From assembly GCA_030597645.1 (NCBI GenBank), contig JAUVRN010000014.1, positions 1 through 14,245 on the forward strand: a stretch of 14,245 nucleotides of DNA, in the 5' to 3' direction. Every line of letters begins with the position of its first letter. Within the stretch, counting starts at the first letter, position 1. Source of the stretch: Candidatus Zixiibacteriota bacterium. Lineage in GTDB: Bacteria; Zixibacteria; MSB-5A5; JAUVRN01. Below the pieces are notes generated by a model. It was given only the letters and a program-made list of their open reading frames with translations, was not told the DNA's origin and did not search any database. Made by a program: the position numbers and the translations under genes. Of this stretch, positions 1 to 6,977 are shown piece by piece.

Positions 1-1
1 G

Positions 2-679
2 ACCGATCAGTTCGGGATGCCGATCGGCGAAGCCTGCTCGCTGGGCATTCACGAGTCGCAGTCCCGCATGTGGGAAAACTTCGTCGGCCGCAGCAGGGCG
101 TTCTGGGACTTCTTCTACCCGGCGGCGCAGAAGGCATTTCCCGAGACGCTGAGCGGTGTGTCCGCGGACGATTTCCACTTTGCCGTCAACGACGTGAGGC
201 CGTCGTACATCCGCGTCGAAGCCGACGAAGTGACGTACAACCTGCACATCATGCTGCGCTTCGAGATGGAACTCGCCCTGATTCGCGGCGAGTTGGCGGC
301 CAAAGACGTGCCGGCGGCCTGGAACGAGAAGTTCAAGAACTACTTTGGCATCGACGTGCCCGACGACCGCCAGGGTTGCCTGCAGGATGTGCACTGGAGC
401 GCCGGCCTGTTCGGCTACTTCCCCACCTACGCGCTGGGCAACCTGTACGCGGCACAGTTCTTCGCACAGGCCGAGACCGACCTGGGCGACCTGCACGATC
501 AGTTCAGCCGGGGCGAATTCGATGCGCTGCGCAACTGGCTCAAGGACAAGATACACGTGCACGGCCGCCGCTATCCGGCGCCGGAGCTGGCCCAGATGGT
601 CACAGGCAAACCGCTCTCCGCGGAGCCCCTGATCACCTACCTCAAGGCCAAGTTCTATCCGCTGTACGGGGTGAAGTAG
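2..679 (+). CDS. M32 family metallocarboxypeptidase (carboxypeptidase Taq-type), C-terminal part
   Basis: This gene enters the window from the left and is open in frame from base 2; about 225 residues are visible up to the TAG at 677-679. It encodes the C-terminal part of a zinc carboxypeptidase of family M32, which removes C-terminal amino acids from peptides in the cytoplasm. The visible family motifs, in order, are HESQSRMWEN (its Glu is the third zinc ligand in the family), the VEADEVTYNLHI segment, and QDVHWSAGLFGYFPTYALGN close to the C-terminus. The HEXXH motif that holds the other two zinc ligands would lie just upstream, outside the window. Family members are about 500 residues, so a little under half is seen. 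The ATG at 17 is internal and not the start. The gene has no evident functional link to its neighbours. Confidence 0.93.
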   Translation, partial: TDQFGMPIGEACSLGIHESQSRMWENFVGRSRAFWDFFYPAAQKAFPETLSGVSADDFHFAVNDVRPSYIRVEADEVTYNLHIMLRFEMELALIRGELAAKDVPAAWNEKFKNYFGIDVPDDRQGCLQDVHWSAGLFGYFPTYALGNLYAAQFFAQAETDLGDLHDQFSRGEFDALRNWLKDKIHVHGRRYPAPELAQMVTGKPLSAEPLITYLKAKFYPLYGVK

Positions 680-703
680 GGTCTCCGTCGTTCAACGAAT
701 CCG

Positions 704-729
704 CCTCCCCTGGCCGCAGCCGGAGGAGG
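704..729 (+). terminator. Stem-loop after the M32 carboxypeptidase gene, no U-tract
   Basis: Arms at 704-714 and 719-729 form an 11-position stem (one G-T wobble, one C-A mismatch) around the tetraloop CGCA, 25 nt after the M32 stop codon. The base pairing is visible in the sequence. No T-run follows, so termination is an inference; it could instead be an mRNA-stabilising or Rho-assisted 3' end. The right arm also contains GGAGGAGG, which resembles a ribosome binding site. Confidence 0.35.
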
Positions 730-827
730 TGAACGCGGTGCTCCGTCCTGACTTCCCCATTGCGATTCTCGCACGGTCTATTAACTTGGGGGCAGGTTAA
801 ACCACGTCCTCCGCCTGGAGGTATCAC

Positions 828-1691
828 ATGCGTGCTGTCCGTTTGTCTCTCTGGGTCCTCCTCCCTGCAGCGCTCACCACCCTGACCTGGGCAAATCTCG
901 CCGGCCCGCCGGCCGGACAGACCGGCGCCCCGGGCGAAGGCACCTGCGCCGACGCCGGCTGTCACGATCAGTTCACCCTCAACGGCGGACCGGGCCTGCT
1001 GAACATCGAAGCGATCCCGCCGTTCTGGTTCGTCGACGAGAGCATCTGCCCACCCGAGCCCGTTCACATCGCCATTGGACTAGAACAGCCGGGCGCGAGC
1101 CGCTGGGGATTCCAATTGGCTGCTCTGGACGATTCCGGCCGGACGATGGGCACGTTGTTACTCGTGGACGCGGACCGTACTCAGGCATCGGTTGACTCCG
1201 CGGGGCGCCTGTACGTGTCTCACACCGCAGTCGGATCCGATGGCGAACATGCCAACGCGGCACCGGGATGGTCGGTGAGCTGGATTCCTGAGCCTCTGCC
1301 ACCGCCTCAAAGCCGCGTAACGCTGTTTGCCTCCGCCCTGGCTGCGGACGATGACGGTACGGCCGCCGGAGACTACGTCTATACGGGCACGGTCCAACTG
1401 AGATTCGTGTTCGTCGACTGCTTCGGTCTGTCTGTACCAGGCGACGTCAATGAGAGCGGGTCGGTGACGAGCGCCGACATCATCTACCTGATCAATTTCA
1501 TCTTCAGGGGAGGCCCGATGCCCTCCTACCACCCCATGTTTGGTGAAATCAACTGTGACGGCACGGTAAACTCGGCCGATGTGATCGCTTTGGTGAGGTA
1601 CATTTTCCAGGGTGGCTGGGGACCTTCCTGCGAGCCCTGTATTCACTGCTGTGCGACAGACGAAACGAACTGGTACTGCGAGTTTCCCTAG
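828..1691 (+). CDS. Secreted choice-of-anchor V/reelin-like protein with dockerin-like repeats, ending at an in-frame amber codon
   Basis: The ATG at 828 has a strong GGAGG ribosome binding site at 817-821, 6 nt upstream. Residues 1 to about 23 look like a Sec signal peptide (basic start, then a hydrophobic core). Residues ~33-46 carry the TGAPGEGTC-type motif of choice-of-anchor V domains; the usual CXXCH heme-like signature is here C40-X4-C45-H46. The domain continues through GFQLAALDD (94-102), SHTAVGSDGE and GDYVYTGTVQLRF (181-193). Two dockerin/EF-hand-like repeats follow: GDVNESGSVTSADIIYL (205-221) and GEINCDGTVNSADVIAL (239-255), each ending in F-x-GG. A Cys-rich tail (C268, C271, C274, C275, C284) precedes the TAG at 1689-1691. 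The product is probably exported and Ca-binding or cell-surface attached; its exact function is unknown. No anchor or sorting sequence is visible. The same frame continues past the TAG (see 1692-1838), so this end may be premature. Confidence 0.85.
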   Translation: MRAVRLSLWVLLPAALTTLTWANLAGPPAGQTGAPGEGTCADAGCHDQFTLNGGPGLLNIEAIPPFWFVDESICPPEPVHIAIGLEQPGASRWGFQLAALDDSGRTMGTLLLVDADRTQASVDSAGRLYVSHTAVGSDGEHANAAPGWSVSWIPEPLPPPQSRVTLFASALAADDDGTAAGDYVYTGTVQLRFVFVDCFGLSVPGDVNESGSVTSADIIYLINFIFRGGPMPSYHPMFGEINCDGTVNSADVIALVRYIFQGGWGPSCEPCIHCCATDETNWYCEFP

Positions 1692-1838
1692 CCTCTGCCC
1701 ACGCCGTGCGCACTCGCAGACGTGAATTGCGACAGCAGGGTGGACTCCGGGGACATCATCTACCTGGTGAGGACCGCATTCATGGGCGGCGACTTCCCCT
1801 GTGACGGGTGCTACAGTCTTCTCAACCTCGAGTGCTGA
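1692..1838 (+). other. In-frame continuation of the secreted protein beyond TAG: third dockerin-like repeat
   Basis: Directly after the TAG at 1689-1691, the same reading frame stays open for 48 codons to a TGA at 1836-1838. It encodes a Pro-rich linker (PLPTPC), then DVNCDSRVDSGDIIYLV and AFMGG, which is a third copy of the dockerin-like repeat seen twice upstream, then a Cys-containing tail ending in LNLEC. Frame, motif and Cys spacing all match the upstream repeats, so this stretch was, or still is, part of the same protein. The possible explanations are a nonsense mutation, programmed amber readthrough or a base-call error. No ribosome binding site or start codon makes it a separate gene. 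Confidence 0.85.
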
Positions 1839-1863
1839 TGGCCTGATACGCGCGTACTAACGC

Positions 1864-1888
1864 CCCGGCCAAATGGTCGGGCCTTTTT
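1864..1888 (+). terminator. Rho-independent terminator after the dockerin-repeat gene
   Basis: A 7-bp stem, CCCGGCC (1864-1870) with GGTCGGG (1875-1881), has one G-T pair and the loop AAAT. It is followed by CC and TTTTT at 1884-1888. It reads only in the + direction. It lies 25 nt after the TGA at 1838 rather than close behind the TAG at 1691, which supports 1838 as the ancestral gene end. No matching A-run is present for the minus strand, so it would not efficiently end the rnc transcript. Confidence 0.75.
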
Positions 1889-1913
1889 GTATATGGAGAG
1901 GTAATGCGTCCGC

Positions 1914-2675
1914 TCAAGCCTGATCGTAGTCTTGCAGCAAACGCGGTTCGAGCTCGAGGTGCTCCAGGGCCGCGCGGGCAGCGTCCTGCTCCGCCGATTT
2001 CTTGCTCCTGCCGGAGCCGCGGCCGATGACCTTGCCCTCCATCTTCACCTGCAAGGTGAACATCTTGTCGTGGTCGGAACCGATCTCGCTGACCAGCTCG
2101 TAGCGCGGCATGCCCAGTCCTTCACCCTGGTAGTGCTCCAGCAGCTCGCCTTTGTAGTTGATCTGCTTGACGTCGGTGAGGAAGCGATCCATCTGGCTGA
2201 TGATGAGCCGATGGATGAGGCGTCGCGCAGCCTCCAGCCCCCCATCCAGGTACACGGCGCCAAACAGGGACTCGCAGGCATCGGCCAGGATGGACCGGCG
2301 CCGCCGGCCACCGCCCTGCTCCTCCTCGGGGGAGAGCAGGATGAACTCGCCCAGCCCCAGGTCGCGCGCCACCTGGGCCAGGGACCGCCCGTCGACGAGC
2401 GTGGCTTTGATCTTGGTGAGATTGCCTTCGCGCTGGCTCTTGTAGCGGCGGTAAAGGTACTCGGTGACCGCTACACCCAGAACGGCGTCCCCGAGGAACT
2501 CCATCCGCTCGTACGAGTCGATTTCGTCATTGCGGACGCCGCGGGCGTACGAGCGATGCGTTACCGCTTCGATCAGGTAACGGCGATCACCGAATCGGTA
2601 TCCGAGACGCCGTTCGAGTTCCGCCAGCTTATGGTCCGGCGAACCACGCAGGCGCTGCCACAGGCGACGTAACAT
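1914..2675 (-). CDS. rnc: Ribonuclease III
   Basis: The product is a double-stranded-RNA endonuclease that matures rRNA precursors and processes structured mRNAs in the cytoplasm. It has 253 residues, somewhat longer than the 226-residue E. coli enzyme because of an N-terminal extension of about 18 residues. The RNase III domain (about 20-160) contains the signature ERMEFLGDAVLG, with E56, E59 and D63 matching catalytic E38, E41 and D45 of E. coli. D132 and E135 in ILADACESLFGAVYLD match D114 and E117. A C-terminal dsRNA-binding domain spans about 173-242 and ends with the typical GRSKKSAEQDAARAAL helix. The ATG at 2675 has only a weak upstream purine match. It is the last gene of the fab operon, 100 nt after fabF, a placement also found in many Gram-positive and FCB genomes. 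Confidence 0.96.
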   Translation of the reverse strand: MLRRLWQRLRGSPDHKLAELERRLGYRFGDRRYLIEAVTHRSYARGVRNDEIDSYERMEFLGDAVLGVAVTEYLYRRYKSQREGNLTKIKATLVDGRSLAQVARDLGLGEFILLSPEEEQGGGRRRRSILADACESLFGAVYLDGGLEAARRLIHRLIISQMDRFLTDVKQINYKGELLEHYQGEGLGMPRYELVSEIGSDHDKMFTLQVKMEGKVIGRGSGRSKKSAEQDAARAALEHLELEPRLLQDYDQA

Positions 2676-2745
2676 AAGTCCATTCGCGCGACACCCACCA
2701 CGGGTGCACGCCTATGCTGGTGAGGTCGTACAGCCGCCAGCGCGG

Positions 2746-2772
2746 CCGATCCGGTCGGTGCAACCGGATCGG
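2746..2772 (-). other. Perfect 10-bp stem-loop between fabF and rnc
   Basis: The arms 2746-2755 and 2763-2772 are perfectly complementary and enclose a 7-nt loop. In the minus-strand transcript the hairpin begins 3 nt after the fabF stop codon and ends about 70 nt before the rnc start. No T-run follows, so it is not a canonical terminator. It could be a transcript-stabilising or processing element; rnc leaders in other bacteria are cut by RNase III itself, but this stem is short for an RNase III substrate. Structure seen; function inferred. Confidence 0.5.
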
Positions 2773-2775
2773 GCG

Positions 2776-4023
2776 CTAGTTGTGGAAGCGACGCGCGACC
2801 AGCGTAATATTGTGGCCGCCGAAACCGAACGAGTTGGACAACGCCACCTCGGGGTCGACCTTACGCTTGGTGTGGGCCGTGTACTCGAGGTCACATTCCG
2901 GATCGGGCTGATCCAGGTTGACGGTGGGCGGAATCCAACCGGTTTCGAGAGCCTTCATCACAGCTACCATTTCCACCGCGCCGGCCGCTCCGAGCAGATG
3001 CCCGGTCATCGACTTGGTGGAGTTGATGGCAATGTTCTTGGCATAGCCGTCGAACACATTCTTGATCGCCTTGGTTTCGGCGATATCTCCCAGGCCGGTT
3101 GAGGTACCGTGGGAGTTGATGTGCGAAACGTCCTGCGGCTCGATTCCTGTCGAGCTCAGGGCGATTCGCATGGCGTGAGTGGCCCCCTGGCCGTCCGGCT
3201 CAGGTGCCGTCATGTGGTAGGCGTCGGCGGTCATTCCTGCGCCGATAATCTCGCCGTAGATGTGCGCGTTGCGGGCGGTCGCATGGCCCAACGACTCCAG
3301 GATCAACATCCCGGCGCCTTCGGCCATGACGAAGCCGTCACGGTCCTTGTCGAACGGACGAGACGCGCTGGCCGGATCGTCGTTGCGCGAGGAAAGCGCC
3401 TGGTTGGCGCAGAATCCCGCATAGGCCGCCTCGGTGATGGGGGCCTCGGTGCCACCGGAGAGCATCACGTCGGCATCGCCGCGCTCCACCGTCCGGAACG
3501 CGTCGGCCAGAGCGTGTGCCGACGACGCGCACGCCGAAACCGTGGCGTAGTTGGGTCCCTTGAACCCGAACCGCATGGCCGAAAGACCCGCCGACATATC
3601 GATGATCATCATCGGAATGAAAAACGGGGAGACCCGGCGCGGACCCGATTCGAGCAGCGCCCGGTGCTGGGTTTCGAACGTGTGAATGCCCCCGATGCCC
3701 GACCCCAGGATCACGCCGCACCGATACTGGTCGATTGCTTCCAGGGCGAGGCCCGAATCATCCACGGCCAACTGTGCCGCCGCCAGACCGTAGTGGCAGC
3801 TGGGGTCCATGCGCCGCATTTCCTTGCGATCAAAATAGGCTGCGCCGTCGAAGTCTTTGATCTCGCAGGCTATCCTCGAGGAATAGGCCGACGCGTCGAA
3901 GCGTGTCACCGGGCCGGCGCCCCGGCGCCCTTCCAGCAATCCTTCCCAGAACGATGCAAGATCGCTGCCAATGGATGTAATGACACCCATCCCGGTCACG
4001 ACCACACGGCACTGTTTACTCAT
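2776..4023 (-). CDS. fabF: 3-oxoacyl-[acyl-carrier-protein] synthase II (KAS II)
   Basis: This enzyme condenses malonyl-ACP with growing acyl-ACP in type II fatty-acid elongation. It has 415 residues, the normal length. The thiolase-fold Cys-His-His triad is complete: C165 in VSACASSAHA, H305 in NSHGTSTGLGD and H342 in KSMTGHLLGAAGA, with the conserved K337. The glycine-rich C-terminal loop NSFGFGGHN (397-405) is intact. The ATG at 4023 has an AAGGG ribosome binding site about 8 nt upstream. The gene lies 21 nt downstream of acpP, the usual acpP-fabF pairing. It ends in TAG at 2776-2778. Confidence 0.97.
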   Translation of the reverse strand: MSKQCRVVVTGMGVITSIGSDLASFWEGLLEGRRGAGPVTRFDASAYSSRIACEIKDFDGAAYFDRKEMRRMDPSCHYGLAAAQLAVDDSGLALEAIDQYRCGVILGSGIGGIHTFETQHRALLESGPRRVSPFFIPMMIIDMSAGLSAMRFGFKGPNYATVSACASSAHALADAFRTVERGDADVMLSGGTEAPITEAAYAGFCANQALSSRNDDPASASRPFDKDRDGFVMAEGAGMLILESLGHATARNAHIYGEIIGAGMTADAYHMTAPEPDGQGATHAMRIALSSTGIEPQDVSHINSHGTSTGLGDIAETKAIKNVFDGYAKNIAINSTKSMTGHLLGAAGAVEMVAVMKALETGWIPPTVNLDQPDPECDLEYTAHTKRKVDPEVALSNSFGFGGHNITLVARRFHN

Positions 4024-4044
4024 GCGGGCGACCCTTGGCGGAGC

Positions 4045-4308
4045 TCAGGTCGTGACACCCTGTTTCTCTTTGATGTAGTTGACGGCATCGCCGACGGTCT
4101 TGATCTTGGCCGCATCGTCATCCGGAATCTCCAGCGACTTGCCGCTTTCGTCCTTGAACGCCTCTTCGAACGCGAGCACCAGCTCCATGATGTCGAGCGA
4201 ATCGGCACCCAGATCACCATCAAACGTAGCCGCGTCGGTGACTTCGGCCGGGTTGACACCCAACTGCTCCACGATGATGTCTTTTACTTTCTGTTCAGTT
4301 TCCGACAT
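4045..4308 (-). CDS. acpP: Acyl carrier protein
   Basis: This small acidic protein carries acyl chains as thioesters on a 4'-phosphopantetheine arm and serves every Fab enzyme encoded around it. It has 87 residues, slightly longer than the usual 77-80 because of the C-terminal EKQGVTT tail. The attachment site is S37 in GADSLDIMELV, followed by the acidic recognition helix (FEEAF). The start ATG has a very strong GGAGG site (4314-4318) with 5-nt spacing, the best in the operon, which fits the high ACP demand of the cell. It lies 12 nt after fabG. Confidence 0.97.
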   Translation of the reverse strand: MSETEQKVKDIIVEQLGVNPAEVTDAATFDGDLGADSLDIMELVLAFEEAFKDESGKSLEIPDDDAAKIKTVGDAVNYIKEKQGVTT

Positions 4309-4320
4309 GCCTTCCTCCGT

Positions 4321-5058
4321 TTACATAACCATGCCACCGTCCACGCGCCAAACCTGGCCGGTGACGTAACGCGCCCTGTCGGACACGAGAAACGTGATCA
4401 CGTCCGCCACATCCTCGGGCGTCCCGGCGCGACCCAGTGGGACCTGCGCCAGCATGGCTTGCCTGGCCTGATCCGAGATGGCGCGGGTCATCTCTGTATC
4501 GATATACCCGGGGGCCACGGCATTTACCCGAATCTGTCGGGAAGCCAGTTCACGTGCACAGCTCTTGGTGAATGCTTCGAGACCTGCCTTGGCCGCGGTA
4601 TAGTTGACCTGACCGGCGTTTCCGATCTGGCCGACCACACTCACCACGTTGACCACCGCTCCCTTGTGCGCCTTGAGCATAATGCGCACTACTTTTTGAG
4701 TCAACAGGAAGGCCGCCTTGAGGTTGAGATCGAAGACGGTGTCCCAGTCTGACGCTGACATGCGCACTAGTAGTCCATCGCGTGTGACGCCGGCATTGTT
4801 GACGAGAATATCGACGGTGCCCAGCTTGTCTCTGGCCGCGGCCAGGGTGGTCTCTGCGGCGCCCTCGGCTGCCAGATCTACGGCCACAGGGTGTATGTGG
4901 CCTGCCGGACCCTCCGATACAAGCTGGTCGAGAGCCTCCGCATTGCGTGCCACCGCGGCAACATCGGCCCCGGCCGCAGCCAGCGCCAGCACCACGCTGC
5001 GACCGATGCCGCGTGAGCCCCCCGTGACGATCGCCTTCTGTCCGGTAAGATCGATCAT
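4321..5058 (-). CDS. fabG: 3-oxoacyl-[acyl-carrier-protein] reductase
   Basis: This is an NADPH-dependent short-chain dehydrogenase that reduces beta-ketoacyl-ACP, the first reduction of the elongation cycle. The start was set at the ATG at 5056-5058: it overlaps the fabD stop by 4 nt (ATGA), and it gives a 245-residue protein beginning MIDLTGQKAIVTGG, as expected of the family. A longer reading to 5232 would only add out-of-frame fabD sequence. Visible motifs are the cofactor loop GGSRGIG (13-19), NNAG (87-90), the catalytic S140, Y153 and K157 (YTAAK) with N112, and the ending TGQVWRVDGGMVM. No clear ribosome binding site is present, so translation is probably coupled to fabD. Confidence 0.96.
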   Translation of the reverse strand: MIDLTGQKAIVTGGSRGIGRSVVLALAAAGADVAAVARNAEALDQLVSEGPAGHIHPVAVDLAAEGAAETTLAAARDKLGTVDILVNNAGVTRDGLLVRMSASDWDTVFDLNLKAAFLLTQKVVRIMLKAHKGAVVNVVSVVGQIGNAGQVNYTAAKAGLEAFTKSCARELASRQIRVNAVAPGYIDTEMTRAISDQARQAMLAQVPLGRAGTPEDVADVITFLVSDRARYVTGQVWRVDGGMVM

Positions 5059-5990
5059 GAGGATAACGAGGCCGCGCTGGTCACGGCACTGAGGTCTTCC
5101 GCCGTTTCGATGCCACTCCGCCCGGCATCGGGCAGCGTCCGGCGCATGAGTCCCTGGAGCACCTTCCCCGGGCCGATCTCCACGCACTCCTGCATACCCA
5201 TCTCGCCAAAACGAAGCATGGTCTGCTGCCACAGCACGGGTGATGTCAGCTGAGCTTTGAGCTGCGCCCGGATCTCCGAGGGATCCGTCGTCGGTTTGGC
5301 CGTGACGTTGAGCAGCACGGGAAAGTCCGGTGGTCGAATATCCGCATCGTCCAGCGCGGCACCCAGCTCGGATTGGGCCCCGGCCATGAGCGGCGAATGG
5401 AATGCCCCTCCGACTTTGAGCAGAGTGGCGCGACGGGCCCCGTACCGGCCTGCCATCTCCACGGCTCGTTCGACGGCGGGACGCTCACCGGAGATGACGA
5501 TCTGTCCATCGGAATTGAAGTTGGCCGCCTCGAGAATCTCACCCGCCCGCGCTTCGTCGAGCAGCGCTTCGAGCCGATCCGCGGGCAGCTGAGTGAGTGC
5601 CGCCATGGTTCCGGGGTGCTCATCGCAAGCCTTCTGCATGGCACCGGAACGCACCTGCACCAACCGCAGCCCGGTTTCGAAGTCCCAGGCGCCGGCTGCC
5701 GTCAGCGCGGAGAACTCGCCGAGACTGTGGCCGGCGGCCCAGTGAAATGTGGGTCGTGACTCACCCCACGCCGCCCAGAGGGCCAGGCTGTGAGCGAAAA
5801 TGGCAGGCTGGGCATGACCGGTCTGGACCAGTGTCTCCTCCGGTCCTTCGAACATGATCTGTTTGAGCGGGAATCCGAGGACGGACTCGCTGCGATCCAG
5901 CACGTCACGAGCCGCCGGGACGGCATCGTACAGATCGTGCGCCATACCGACACACTGTGATCCCTGACCGGGAAAGAGAGCCGTGCGCAT
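5055..5990 (-). CDS. fabD: Malonyl-CoA:ACP transacylase
   Basis: FabD moves the malonyl group from CoA to ACP, supplying the two-carbon donor for FabH and FabF. It has 311 residues, typical for the family. The N-terminal FPGQGSQ (7-12 region) forms part of the oxyanion hole. The nucleophile is S89 in GHSLGE, the substrate-binding R114 lies in VQVRSGAMQ, and the catalytic H198 lies in GAFHSPLM. EIGPGKVLQGLMRR (271-284) is the usual C-terminal motif; the last 25 or so residues are a Ser/Ala-rich tail. The ATG at 5990 starts 3 nt after the fabH stop without a clear ribosome binding site, pointing to translational coupling. It overlaps fabG by 4 nt. Confidence 0.96.
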   Translation of the reverse strand: MRTALFPGQGSQCVGMAHDLYDAVPAARDVLDRSESVLGFPLKQIMFEGPEETLVQTGHAQPAIFAHSLALWAAWGESRPTFHWAAGHSLGEFSALTAAGAWDFETGLRLVQVRSGAMQKACDEHPGTMAALTQLPADRLEALLDEARAGEILEAANFNSDGQIVISGERPAVERAVEMAGRYGARRATLLKVGGAFHSPLMAGAQSELGAALDDADIRPPDFPVLLNVTAKPTTDPSEIRAQLKAQLTSPVLWQQTMLRFGEMGMQECVEIGPGKVLQGLMRRTLPDAGRSGIETAEDLSAVTSAASLSS

Positions 5991-5993
5991 AGG

Positions 5994-6977
5994 CTAGTAT
6001 TGAATGACGATGGAGCCCCAGCAGAAGCCGGCGCCAAAGGCGGAGAGCAGCACGGTATCGCCGGGCCGGATGCGACCGTCCCGGTGTGCTTCGTACAGAC
6101 CGATGGGCACACTGGCGGACGACGTATTGCCGTACTCCTCGATATTGTTGAACACCCGATCCTCCGTGAGGCCGAGTCGCTCGGCCACCGCATTCATGAT
6201 GCGGACGTTGGCCTGGTGGGGAATGAACAGGTTTACATCCTCCTGTGCGAGTCCCGCGTCGCGAAGGGCGACCCTGGCCGACTCGGTCATCCCGCGTACT
6301 GCATGCCTGAACACTTCCCGGCCGTTCATACTGATGCAGCGTCTGCCGTTGTTCAGGTCGGACGGCTCCATTTCCCGAAGTGAACCTCCGGCCGGAATCT
6401 GAAGATCCGCCCACTGGCGCCCGTCGCCCCTGAGACAGGCCGACAGAATCTTGCCCTTGCCCTTGCCGCGGGACACGATCGCGGCGCCGGCGCCATCGCC
6501 GAACAGCACGCAGGTGTTACGATCCTTGTAGTTGGTAATAGACGTGAGCGTTTCTGCGCCCACGGCGAGTACGTGCTCGTACTGGCCCACCCCCACGAAA
6601 GCCCGGGCGGTGGCCAGGCCGTAGAGGAACCCCGCGCAGGCCGCAGCCATATCGCTGACGCCCGCGTTGTAGGCTCCCAGACGCTCTTGCAGCAGCGCCG
6701 CAGTGGATGGCAACGCCATATCGGGCGTCACCGTCCCCACCAGGATCATGCCGATATCCTCTGGCCCAATGCCGGCCTCCTCCATGGCAAGGCGGGACGC
6801 GTATTCAGACATCTCCGAAGTGGCCATACCTGGATCAACGACGTGCCGTCGCTTAATGCCCGTGCGCGTGGTAATCCACTCGTCGGATGTGTCCACCATA
6901 CGCTCGAAATCTGCGTTGGTCAGAACACGCTCGGGCGTAAACCCGCCGGTGCCCGAGACAAAGGCCTCATACGACAC
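5994..6977 (-). CDS. fabH: 3-oxoacyl-[acyl-carrier-protein] synthase III (KAS III)
   Basis: FabH starts fatty-acid synthesis by condensing acetyl-CoA or a branched acyl-CoA with malonyl-ACP. The chosen start is the GTG at 6975-6977, with GGAGG at 6984-6988 (6-nt spacing), giving 327 residues that begin M(V)SYEAFVSGTG as in the family. It overlaps plsX by 11 nt. A longer in-frame reading to 7097 lies inside plsX and has no family similarity. The triad is complete: C114 in AAACAGFLYGL, H254 in FIPHQANVRI and N284 in EEYGNTSSAS. The family sequence GDGAGAAI (160-167) is present. The stop is TAG. Substrate choice (straight or branched starter) cannot be read from the sequence. Confidence 0.95.
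   Translation of the reverse strand: MSYEAFVSGTGGFTPERVLTNADFERMVDTSDEWITTRTGIKRRHVVDPGMATSEMSEYASRLAMEEAGIGPEDIGMILVGTVTPDMALPSTAALLQERLGAYNAGVSDMAAACAGFLYGLATARAFVGVGQYEHVLAVGAETLTSITNYKDRNTCVLFGDGAGAAIVSRGKGKGKILSACLRGDGRQWADLQIPAGGSLREMEPSDLNNGRRCISMNGREVFRHAVRGMTESARVALRDAGLAQEDVNLFIPHQANVRIMNAVAERLGLTEDRVFNNIEEYGNTSSASVPIGLYEAHRDGRIRPGDTVLLSAFGAGFCWGSIVIQY

Noticed and set aside
738..800. Possible 20-codon leader peptide (GTG at 738, GGAGGAGG at 722-729) upstream of the secreted protein
   Set aside because: The purine run is better explained as the right arm of the hairpin at 704-729; the peptide has no regulatory codon pattern and no terminator or antiterminator follows.
1932..2672. 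246-codon + strand open frame opposite rnc
   Set aside because: It is a mirror of rnc with no family motif, and RNase III motifs on the minus strand are complete.
3109..4752. Long open frame on the + strand (about 547 codons) opposite fabF, acpP and fabG
   Set aside because: It lies fully antisense to three unmistakable genes, has no recognisable motif and is explained by high-GC third-codon bias.
4321..5232. Longer FabG start with a 58-residue N-terminal extension
   Set aside because: The extension is out-of-frame fabD sequence; the ATGA overlap start at 5058 gives the family N-terminus.
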